A stretch of 11,356 bases of DNA from an uncultured Collinsella sp. GTDB taxonomy: Bacteria; Actinomycetota; Coriobacteriia; Coriobacteriales; Coriobacteriaceae. Position 1 is the first letter of the stretch. Each line of letters begins with the position of its first letter. The translations under genes and the position numbers were made by a program. Location: positions 1-11,356 of the forward strand of contig UQIL01000041.1 in assembly GCA_900541025.1 (NCBI GenBank). The letters run 5' to 3'. The notes beneath the pieces were generated by a model. That model was not told the origin of the DNA. It was given only the letters and a program-made list of their open reading frames with translations, and made no database searches. Shown piece after piece: positions 5,157 to 11,356 of the stretch.

Positions 5157-6953
5157 GTGTCTGAACAGGAGTATTGCAACAGTGCCGATACTTTTGGCGT
5201 ACGGCTTGTCAACCATGTCGATGATGCGGTTTTGCCGGTCGGTGTGCATGATTTTGCCGATGCCATTGGTCGTTGCATGCTGGTTGACAAGACCATGTTT
5301 ATTGCCGATGTGTTGGACTGCGACGCGTCCGTTGTGGTGTGCTGTCGACCCGAGGGTTTTGGCAAGAGCATGAACTTGTCGATGCTCAGGGCTTTTCTGG
5401 AGCGTCCAGCGGTCGGTCGCGCCGGTCGGATCTCGTTTGCCGATGCTCAGATTTGGGATGCGGACGGTGGGCGCTATCGGGATGAGTATGCTTGCTATCC
5501 GGTGATATCGCTGGACTTTTCTGGCGCTGCGAGGCGTGGGGCCGCTGTTGCCGGCGTCGTGCACAATGCTCTTTCGGGCGAATGTGTTCGCTTGTTGCCA
5601 CTCTTGGAAGCTCCGGATTTAGCTCGAGACAAGGTACGTCACATCGAACGCGTTGCGCGTGGCGCGGCGAGCGAGGACGAGGTCGCCTCGGTGCTTGGCG
5701 TGCTCATTGAGCTGCTGGAGATGGCCTGCGATGAACAGGTTGTATTGCTCGTTGATGGGTACGACGCGGCGTGGTTGGGCCGTGCGATCGCGAGGGGCGC
5801 TTCCGGCGCCGATCCGGCAGGGCTACTTGACCGTGTGCTGTTTGACGCCATTGCTGCCGCGGGCCATTCGCTACGCTTTGCATGTCTGATGGGGGAGTGT
5901 CCCGGTCCTGCCGAAGCGGCGCTTTCTTCGCGCGGCTGCTCGTATTGTCTGACGACGCCGCTGTCGGCGTGGTGTGACCGATGTTTCGGTTTTTCGGATG
6001 CCGAGGTCGAGGCTCTTTTGAATCATGCTGGGCGCGAGGAATACCTGGATGATGCGCGTGAATGGCTCGAGGGGTATCGGTTTGGCAGGGCCTATTGCTC
6101 GAGTCCGGCGCGCGTGATTGGTTTTCTGGACCGAGGCTGCACGGCGCCCGTGCGTGCCGATCTGTATGGATATGCCGATTGCCTGAGTAGGGTAGTTGCC
6201 GGGTGGAATCTCGAGCGTCTTTCGGTCTTGTTCGATTTGCTCGAGGCCCATGGGTGCGCTGAGGTCCCGCTTTGTTTGGGCACTGCAGAGCTAGATGTCT
6301 CGCCTGACGATGGCATGTGGACAGCGCTATATCTGTCCGGTTTTCTCACGACGGATATGACTGAGGAGCCAGAACATGGCAATCGCCTCCGTGCTTTGCG
6401 ATTGCCCAATAACGAGCTTCGCCAGGCCTTGCGTCTAGTGATTATTGAGTGGTTTGAGTGCACTGCAAAAGACATTCGAGACGTCGATGCGTTTCGCGAC
6501 GGGCTGTGCCATGGGAACGAGGATACCGTGAGGCGGGCGCTAGGCCGCATCCTGGGGGATGCGGGAATCGGTGAGACCGACCTAGATGCGCCACTGCCAT
6601 ATCATCTGCTCTTGCAGGGGCTCTGCTTTGGCTTGCCGGGCTATGCCAATCCTGCCTCGAGGCGAAAGTGTGGCGCGGGTCGCTGGGACATCCAGGTTTT
6701 TCCTACGGGCGCTGTGTTCGACATAGCCGATACGATCGGTATGCTCGATGAACGTCCGCTGATAACGATCAACATGATGTATGACCCCGGTGTGGATGCG
6801 CTGGGCCTGGAATTGCTGGCCGTGCAGGCGCTGCTCGACATAGAGCGCGACGGCATCGACGAAATCCGTGTGCCGCGACCCGGCGTGGGTCGCATGCGCT
6901 GGGGGTTCGGTTTTGATGGGCAGCGTGCGTCCGTGGTGTGCCAACGTCTGTAG
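5157..6953 (+). CDS. AAA-ATPase-like/DUF1703 (PD-(D/E)XK) family protein with degenerate active sites
   Basis: The 598-aa protein follows the layout of the AAA-ATPase_like (PF09820) plus DUF1703 (PF08011) family. Landmarks in order are MLVDKTMFIADVL (41-53), Walker A RPEGFGKSMNLSML (64-77), the Walker B region VVLLVDGYD (195-203), CFGFSDAEVEALL (276-288), WLEGYRFG (303-310) and GRWDIQVFP (508-516). The usual DEYD of Walker B is DGYD (Gly201). The usual nuclease E-x-K after the conserved Asp511 appears as N-M-M (539-541), and the downstream QxxxY helix is also altered. ATP binding may persist while ATP hydrolysis and DNA cleavage are probably lost or changed. The GTG start at 5157 follows AGGGAGAA. 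Functions of this family are poorly known; such genes are common, often multicopy, in gut anaerobes. It faces the next gene convergently with a 17-bp gap. Confidence 0.87.
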   Translation: MSEQEYCNSADTFGVRLVNHVDDAVLPVGVHDFADAIGRCMLVDKTMFIADVLDCDASVVVCCRPEGFGKSMNLSMLRAFLERPAVGRAGRISFADAQIWDADGGRYRDEYACYPVISLDFSGAARRGAAVAGVVHNALSGECVRLLPLLEAPDLARDKVRHIERVARGAASEDEVASVLGVLIELLEMACDEQVVLLVDGYDAAWLGRAIARGASGADPAGLLDRVLFDAIAAAGHSLRFACLMGECPGPAEAALSSRGCSYCLTTPLSAWCDRCFGFSDAEVEALLNHAGREEYLDDAREWLEGYRFGRAYCSSPARVIGFLDRGCTAPVRADLYGYADCLSRVVAGWNLERLSVLFDLLEAHGCAEVPLCLGTAELDVSPDDGMWTALYLSGFLTTDMTEEPEHGNRLRALRLPNNELRQALRLVIIEWFECTAKDIRDVDAFRDGLCHGNEDTVRRALGRILGDAGIGETDLDAPLPYHLLLQGLCFGLPGYANPASRRKCGAGRWDIQVFPTGAVFDIADTIGMLDERPLITINMMYDPGVDALGLELLAVQALLDIERDGIDEIRVPRPGVGRMRWGFGFDGQRASVVCQRL

Positions 6954-6970
6954 CGGCGGGCGAAAGCCCT

Positions 6971-7993
6971 TTACTGTTCCGCGTCCTTCATGGGCGGCAT
7001 GGGCTTCCAGTTGGGATCCTTGATGATCTTGCGGGCGTCTTTCATGCCACGGCGCAGCGCCGGAATACCGGTCTTAAAGCACTTATCGACCGCAGCCAGG
7101 CGAATGAATTCCTTGCAGAAGGTCGCGGCATTGCCCAGGCGGAACAGCATGGGGTGGTAGTCACCGTAGATCTGCATATAGCGAGCGAGGAAGCCTCGGT
7201 TGCGCATGATGTAGTAGCGGTTGGTGTCGCTCGTAGAGTTGAGCTGGCGCTTGCCGGCGATATCCCAGTTAGAGACAGCGCGGGCGCGCTTGAGAACCAC
7301 GTCGGCAACAACGGCGGCGGGGAAGTGCTGGCTGGCCACGTAGCCATAGCAGGCATCGTCGCCGTAGATAAAGAAGCGCGCGTCGGGCAGGCCAATCTTG
7401 TCGACCACGCGGCGCGAGAACATGCCGCCCTCAAAGCACAGCTGGTTCATGGTGCGGTAGCCCTCGGGACCCAGATCCCACTTGGCGACAGGGTTTGGAA
7501 TGCCGAGCGAAAGGATCAGTTGGTACTGCCAAAAGAACGCGCCGCCGTCGAAGTCCAGGCGCGAACCCTGGATGACATCGTAGCGGTCGGTCCACTTGGC
7601 CAAGCGCTCGATGCCTTCGGGGATGACGAGCACGTCGTCGTCCATCACCCAGAACCACTGGGCGCCCAGGTCGTAGGCGCATTTAGTGCCGGCGGAGAAG
7701 CCGCCCGCACCGCCGCCGTTTTCGAGCTGCGGTGCGTAGATGACGCGGTCGGTGCCGCCCTGCGCGTCGGGCTGCTCGGTGTCGATGCCCCACAGGTTGG
7801 CCAAGCGCTCGTTGAATGCGGTGCACGTGGCCTCGGTCTCGCGCGAATTCTCGTTATCGACAATCACGATGCGCCAGGGCGTTGCCGTGAGCTCGGTCAT
7901 GGAGTCGAACAAGTTGGCCAGGAGTTCCTGGCGCTTGTACGTAACGACGACGATGGCGAGCTTATCGATGGGAGCGGGGAGGGTTGAAGGCAT
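6971..7993 (-). CDS. GT2-family glycosyltransferase (GlfT2/rhamnosyltransferase-like)
   Basis: The 340-aa enzyme has a GT-A fold start KLAIVVVTYKRQELL (11-25), VDNENS (45-50), a glycine-rich ENGGGAGGFSAG loop (91-102) and the metal-binding WVMDDD (115-120). It also has FIYGDDACYGYV (208-219), where an acidic residue would be the catalytic base, and NRYYIMRNRGFL (258-269). This pattern is typical of galactofuranosyl (GlfT2-like) and rhamnosyl transferases that extend cell-wall or O-antigen-like glycans from nucleotide-activated sugars on the inner membrane face. The sugar cannot be assigned. The ATG at 7993 is preferred, with AAAGGA 11 bases upstream; the longer open frame to 8128 has non-family residues. 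No transmembrane segment is seen. Downstream of the acyltransferase on the same strand, but separated by 170 bp with a possible promoter of its own. Confidence 0.9.
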   Translation of the reverse strand: MPSTLPAPIDKLAIVVVTYKRQELLANLFDSMTELTATPWRIVIVDNENSRETEATCTAFNERLANLWGIDTEQPDAQGGTDRVIYAPQLENGGGAGGFSAGTKCAYDLGAQWFWVMDDDVLVIPEGIERLAKWTDRYDVIQGSRLDFDGGAFFWQYQLILSLGIPNPVAKWDLGPEGYRTMNQLCFEGGMFSRRVVDKIGLPDARFFIYGDDACYGYVASQHFPAAVVADVVLKRARAVSNWDIAGKRQLNSTSDTNRYYIMRNRGFLARYMQIYGDYHPMLFRLGNAATFCKEFIRLAAVDKCFKTGIPALRRGMKDARKIIKDPNWKPMPPMKDAEQ

Positions 7994-8068
7994 GGGGCAA
8001 TATATCCTTTCACGCGCGGCGGGCGAGTGCTGCGCGGAAGCTATCGAATACGTCCTTGGGACTGTCCT

Positions 8069-8074
8069 ATTGTA
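8069..8074 (-). promoter_or_regulatory. Possible -10 element for the GlfT2-like gene
   Basis: Leftward TACAAT (8074-8069) is the same hexamer as the candidate before the AAA-like gene. A TTGCCG lies 19 bp upstream, so the -35 is weak. The implied leader is about 70 nt. This suggests that the glycosyltransferase at 6971-7993 need not depend on the acyltransferase transcript. Confidence 0.3.
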
Positions 8075-8110
8075 AAGGCTCGGCGCACCTTGGCGGCAAG
8101 CTTTGAATAA

Positions 8111-8125
8111 AACGCAGGAACCTGC
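8111..8125 (-). terminator. Weak candidate terminator after the acyltransferase gene
   Basis: Reading leftwards, GCAG-GTTC-CTGC forms a short hairpin followed by GTTTTATT. It lies about 40 bp past the acyltransferase stop. The stem is only 4-5 bp, so termination would be inefficient. The rest of the 7994-8163 gap shows nothing further that I can support apart from the possible -10. Confidence 0.3.
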
Positions 8126-8163
8126 CACGGCTGTAGCGGCTTTGGCGTCTGACGGCAGCGTGT

Positions 8164-9294
8164 CTATTGCCGCTTGAGCTTGCGAGCGATAAGGCTTCTG
8201 GCTGCATCGATGATGAGGAGCGCTAAGGCAAAGACGATGCTAATGACGGTACCCGTGACGATACATATAGCTGCCGGGCTGTTTTGGCTGACCAGTATGT
8301 TTGCGAGCAACGTATTGAAGACGGGACGCCACAGGCTACTGGTGAGCGACTGCATCACATAGAAACCGAGCGTGGCGGTCGAAAGGGTGACGATGACGCC
8401 TGCGGCTCGTGGATTGTCCGAGGCGCTGCGTCGGGTAGCCGCAAAGAGCAGGGAGGTGGCAGCGAGGACAAACGAGATCAACGAGGTTGATTTGTAGGAG
8501 AGGGCCGCCATCGCCGCGAGGTTGCCGGTGAAGGAAAGTGCACCTTCTAAGATGATGGCGATTGCTAAAACCGCTACGAGCGACTGCATACCCAAGGAGC
8601 GCGCCCTGCCCGAATCCATGCCGTCGGTAACGTCGCGGAGCAGCCCGCCCGCCAAAAACGCGACAACGTAGGTAGCGGCGCTCATAATCTTCTGGAGCCC
8701 TGAAAACTCACCGCCGTTTGCTGAGCTCATAGCGGCCAAATACCCGTTAACAACGAATGCGAGGATGCCAACGACGATGACCGCTGCCGTGTAGCTCGTC
8801 TTAGATAGTCGGTTCTTGGCCAGCCCAAACAGCGGCGCTAGGCAGACCGTGGCAGCGTAGACCCAAATGAACTCAAGCCCCAGCGTGTACCAGTAGTGTG
8901 TGGTCAGGGAAACGTCGGGAATGGGGGAGACGACTATGGACCATGCAAGCGCCACCAGGCAATAGAACGCTGTGGGTAAGACAACCTTGCCAAGACGCTG
9001 CACCGTCCGCTGCATCTGCGACGCCCAAGTCGCCCCGTCATTCCATGCACGCGCGGCCGAGGTGATGAGAAAATACCCCGAGATCATAAAGAAGACTTCG
9101 TTGGCCCAGCAGCCCAGCAAGTTAATAAAACCGAGGACGCCGGAATAGGGGAAGGCGGCAAGCGGTGCATATTCCGGCATGCCGGCGCAGACTGCCTGGA
9201 AGGCCCACTGAAAGGTATGGAAAATCGCGATACCAGCGACTGCGACGAGGCGCAGCGCTTCGATCGATATATTGCGTTCGGCTTTGGGCTGCAT
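8164..9294 (-). CDS. Acyltransferase family 3 membrane protein (surface-glycan O-acyltransferase)
   Basis: The 376-aa polytopic membrane protein matches the Acyl_transf_3 family, which transfers acetyl or other acyl groups to sugars of surface polysaccharides. RNISIEALRLVAVAGIAIFHT (7-27) is the family N-terminal signature, with His26 the expected catalytic histidine; Glu12 stands where Asp is more common. VFFMISGYFLI (67-77) is the second signature. About ten hydrophobic spans run to ALALLIIDAAR near 365, ending in a basic tail. The ATG at 9294 follows AAAGGA with five-base spacing; the open frame continues upstream, but only over the divergent gene. It is divergent from the GT2 gene at 9406 and lies in a glycan cluster, so O-acetylation of the same glycan is the likely job. 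The acyl donor and acceptor cannot be read from sequence. Confidence 0.92.
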   Translation of the reverse strand: MQPKAERNISIEALRLVAVAGIAIFHTFQWAFQAVCAGMPEYAPLAAFPYSGVLGFINLLGCWANEVFFMISGYFLITSAARAWNDGATWASQMQRTVQRLGKVVLPTAFYCLVALAWSIVVSPIPDVSLTTHYWYTLGLEFIWVYAATVCLAPLFGLAKNRLSKTSYTAAVIVVGILAFVVNGYLAAMSSANGGEFSGLQKIMSAATYVVAFLAGGLLRDVTDGMDSGRARSLGMQSLVAVLAIAIILEGALSFTGNLAAMAALSYKSTSLISFVLAATSLLFAATRRSASDNPRAAGVIVTLSTATLGFYVMQSLTSSLWRPVFNTLLANILVSQNSPAAICIVTGTVISIVFALALLIIDAARSLIARKLKRQ

Positions 9295-9333
9295 GTCTTC
9301 CTTTCGTCTCTGGGCGCTCCATGGGCTCCATAG

Positions 9334-9339
9334 ATTATA
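9334..9339 (-). promoter_or_regulatory. Candidate -10 (TATAAT) for the acyltransferase gene
   Basis: Leftward TATAAT (9339-9334) is a perfect -10 hexamer, placing a start near 9327 and a leader of about 33 nt before the ATG at 9294. The matching -35 position falls in the GC-rich palindrome at 9349-9362 and has no TTGACA-like sequence, so an activator or other factor may be required. Confidence 0.5.
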
Positions 9340-9348
9340 TAAACGCCC

Positions 9349-9362
9349 GTCGGCGCGCCGAC
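9349..9362. promoter_or_regulatory. Perfect 14-bp palindrome GTCGGCGCGCCGAC in the divergent glycan promoter region
   Basis: GTCGGCG and CGCCGAC form an uninterrupted self-complementary 14-mer midway between the divergent acyltransferase and glycosyltransferase starts. It covers the -35 position of the leftward TATAAT promoter. Candidate operator for a dimeric regulator controlling both directions; no T-run follows it, so it is unlikely to be a terminator. Confidence 0.4.
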
Positions 9363-9405
9363 CCTTTGATACCATGAAACGACAGGTATTTCCTAAGGAG
9401 CACAT

Positions 9406-10509
9406 TTGTCTACTAACGCCTCTGGCAGCCCTGTTCTGTCGCTGCTTATCCCTATCTATAACGTTCAGCGCTACCTGCGCGAGTGCCTCGATTCCGCCGT
9501 GGCGCAGACGCTCAAGGACATCGAGATCATCTGCATCAACGACGGATCCACCGACAGTTCGCCGGACATCATTCGCGAGTACATGGAGCGCGACGCACAC
9601 GTCAAGATGATCGACAAGGCCAACAGCGGCTACGGCGACTCGATGAACCGCGGCCTGGAGATGGCGCGTGGCAAGTACGTGGGAATCCTGGAGTCCGATG
9701 ACTTTATGGCGCCCGACGCGCTGGAGAAGCTTGTGTCGGCGGCCGAAGGCTGCAACGCTGATTTTGCGAAGGCGAACTTTGACTTCTACTGGTCCATGCC
9801 CGAGGAGCGCCGCTCGCTGCACGAGATGTTTAAGCCCAAGGACTGCGGCAAACCGGTGCACCCAAGCGACACGACACAGTTCTTTAAGCAAAAGCCCTCG
9901 ATTTGGTCGGCCGTCTACCGTCGTGATTTTCTCGAGCGCAACGGCATCAAGTTCTTACCGACCCCGGGTGCCTCCTTTCAGGACACGTCGTTTGCCTTTA
10001 AGGTGATCGCGTGCGCCGACAAGGCCGTCTACCTGCACGATGCCGTGCTTTCGTATCGCCAGGACAACGAGAACTCCTCGGTCAATTCTTCGGCCAAGGT
10101 CTTTTGCGTCAATGCCGAGTATGCCGAGATCGAGCGCTGGATCCGAGAGGATTACGCCCGCAATCACGCAAGCGATGACGTCGCGCGCATGCTCAAGTTC
10201 AATCAGGTCATTAAGTACGATTCGTATATGTGGAACTACGTGCGCTTGGCGCCCGAGTTCTATAAGGAGTTCCTGGTCCAGATGACTAAGGAGTTCCAGG
10301 CCGCCTTGGACGCGGAGGACTTTTCGCTGGACGACCTTAAGCCGTGGAAGCGTGCGAATCTCGCTGCCATCCTCAAAGACCCCGAGGCCTGGGTGGACGA
10401 GCATCCGCACTTTGCGACGGACGGCGCCCTGGGACGCGCCAAATACTACGCATCGGTTGGAGGCCCCGGCGTGGTCGCCGCCTTCCTCGTCGAATCGTTG
10501 AGGGGGTAG
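9406..10509 (+). CDS. GT2-family glycosyltransferase (capsule/exopolysaccharide type)
   Basis: The 367-aa protein begins with a classical GT2 GT-A domain: PVLSLLIPIYNVQRYLRECL (9-28), INDGSTDSS (44-52) binding the nucleotide sugar, and the metal-binding ESDDF (96-100). Acceptor-side features are IWSAVYRRDFL (166-176) and ASFQDTSF (189-196), with Asp193 as probable catalytic base. The C-terminal third (about 235-340) is helical, charged and lacks membrane segments. The start is a TTG at 9406, chosen because AAGGAG lies five bases upstream and translation then opens with STNASGSPVLS; the next ATG in frame would cut into the domain. The next glycosyltransferase begins 6 bp after the stop, so the two form an operon. 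It probably adds one sugar to a lipid-linked or cell-wall glycan; donor unknown. Confidence 0.92.
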   Translation: MSTNASGSPVLSLLIPIYNVQRYLRECLDSAVAQTLKDIEIICINDGSTDSSPDIIREYMERDAHVKMIDKANSGYGDSMNRGLEMARGKYVGILESDDFMAPDALEKLVSAAEGCNADFAKANFDFYWSMPEERRSLHEMFKPKDCGKPVHPSDTTQFFKQKPSIWSAVYRRDFLERNGIKFLPTPGASFQDTSFAFKVIACADKAVYLHDAVLSYRQDNENSSVNSSAKVFCVNAEYAEIERWIREDYARNHASDDVARMLKFNQVIKYDSYMWNYVRLAPEFYKEFLVQMTKEFQAALDAEDFSLDDLKPWKRANLAAILKDPEAWVDEHPHFATDGALGRAKYYASVGGPGVVAAFLVESLRG

Positions 10510-10515
10510 GTTGGC

Positions 10516-11356
10516 ATGGGAGAGGCCTCGACCCCCAAAGCGACCATCGTCGTTCCCGTATACAACTCGGCAAGCTCGATTCAGCGATGCCTCGATTCGC
10601 TGTTGGCGCAGTCCGAGCGCTCGATTCAGGTTGTTTGCGTCAATGACGGATCGGCTGACGATTCGTTGCGTGTTCTGCGTCAAATTGCACAGAACGACGA
10701 CCGCGTGCTGGTGATTGACCAGAAAAACGCGGGCGTCTCGTGCGCTCGAAACGCCGGCATCGATGCCGCTGAGGGTGGCGTCATCTTCTTTGTGGACGCC
10801 GACGATTACATCGATGCCCAAACCGTCGAGTGCGTGCTGCAGACCATGTCATCGTCAGATGCCGAGGTCGCCGTTTTTGGTGGCGTCTGCGAGCCCGCCG
10901 ATGCCGCTCCTAAGCGCGTCCAGCAGCTCATGAGCCCCAAAGCGGGCACCTTTGGCACCCGCGATCCCCAGCTGCTGTTCCACGCGAACGCGCAGCCCTA
11001 TGCCTGCCGCGCAGCCTTTTCGCGCGCGTTGCTCAATCGCGAGGGCATTCGCTTTGCTCCCGGTTTGGCCTTGGGTGAGGACGTTGTATTCCAGTTCGCA
11101 GCCTATGCACTTGCCAACAAAACCGTCGTCATGCCGGACAAGTTCTATCACTATGTGATGGAGAGCGACTCGGCGACGCATGAGTTCAACAGTGCCGAGG
11201 CCCGCGCAAAAAAACTCGATGCCCATATGAGAATGCTCGAGGAAGTCTTGGAAGATTGGGCGGCCTACGGTCTTTTGGGCCTGTGCCCCGGCGAGCTGGT
11301 CACCTGGTTTTTGGACCTTATCGTGTTTGACTTGGCGCGTCTGGATGCCGATGACT
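10516..11356 (+). CDS. GT2-family glycosyltransferase, partial (runs off the right edge)
   Basis: The frame from ATG 10516 stays open to the window end, giving 280 codons. It starts with KATIVVPVYNSASSIQRCL (8-26), then VNDGSADDS (42-50), NAGVSCARNAGI (71-82), and metal-binding FFVDADDYID (91-100). LGEDVVFQFAAY (186-197) carries the acidic acceptor-site residues typical of the EpsJ/CpsI-like GT2 group. Residues after about 210 are helical. The ATG sits 6 bp after the preceding glycosyltransferase stop, with a modest AGGGGGTAGG ribosome site overlapping that stop, so the genes are cotranscribed. The two proteins share the GT-A layout but differ throughout, so they presumably add different sugars in one pathway. 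The C-terminus and any fusion partner are not visible. Confidence 0.92.
   Translation, partial: MGEASTPKATIVVPVYNSASSIQRCLDSLLAQSERSIQVVCVNDGSADDSLRVLRQIAQNDDRVLVIDQKNAGVSCARNAGIDAAEGGVIFFVDADDYIDAQTVECVLQTMSSSDAEVAVFGGVCEPADAAPKRVQQLMSPKAGTFGTRDPQLLFHANAQPYACRAAFSRALLNREGIRFAPGLALGEDVVFQFAAYALANKTVVMPDKFYHYVMESDSATHEFNSAEARAKKLDAHMRMLEEVLEDWAAYGLLGLCPGELVTWFLDLIVFDLARLDADD

Noticed and set aside
6958..6970. GGGC-GAAA-GCCC hairpin in the 17-bp gap between convergent genes as a bidirectional terminator
   Set aside because: The stem is only 4 bp and the following T-run is three bases, so I do not call it, though some termination is expected there.
9295..9891. Extension of the acyltransferase frame upstream to 9891
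   Set aside because: The extra 199 residues lie opposite the divergent GT2 gene and have no family similarity; ATG 9294 has AAAGGA upstream and begins just before the family signature.

Overview
The window looks like chromosomal DNA from a gut actinobacterium of the Coriobacteriia, most likely Collinsella or a close relative. This is an inference from moderately high GC, G/C-ending codons in most genes, a SufB/SufC pair divergent from an Rrf2-type regulator, and an LPXTG-like surface protein with an acidic/serine-rich stalk and a poly-Thr tract. No rRNA, tRNA, CRISPR array, transposase or phage gene was seen, and no gene-free stretch exceeds 300 bases.

Left part (1-3029). sufC and the N-terminal 60% or so of sufB (running off the left edge) lie on the minus strand and encode the core of the SUF iron-sulfur cluster scaffold. 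Divergent from them is an Rrf2/IscR-family regulator with a three-cysteine cluster, presumably an Fe-S-sensing regulator of suf. The 222-bp intergenic region carries a candidate suf promoter overlapped by a TTAGTC-N12-GACTAA palindrome and, nearer rrf2, a perfect 12-bp inverted repeat with a 23-nt spacer. A MNT nucleotidyltransferase/HEPN (HI0073/HI0074-like) toxin-antitoxin pair begins only 8 bp after rrf2 and may share its transcript.

Middle part (3030-6953). A 598-aa secreted protein has a signal peptide, a lysozyme-like globular domain with four cysteines, a long disordered stalk and an MPKTG sortase signal. A strong intrinsic terminator follows it. Next is an unrelated 598-aa protein of the AAA-ATPase-like/DUF1703 (PD-(D/E)XK) family. 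Its Walker A motif is kept, but the usual Walker B Glu and the nuclease E-x-K are replaced.

Right part (6954-11356). Four surface-glycan genes follow: a GlfT2/rhamnosyltransferase-like GT2 and an acyltransferase-3 membrane protein on the minus strand, then, divergently, two GT2 glycosyltransferases 6 bp apart, the second cut by the right edge. Together they suggest synthesis and O-acylation of a cell-wall or exopolysaccharide glycan. A perfect 14-bp palindrome sits in the divergent promoter region at 9295-9405.

Most of the content belongs to recognisable families. The points most worth checking are the degenerate AAA/nuclease protein, the surface lysozyme-like protein, the rrf2-linked toxin-antitoxin pair and the dyad elements in the suf/rrf2 intergenic region.
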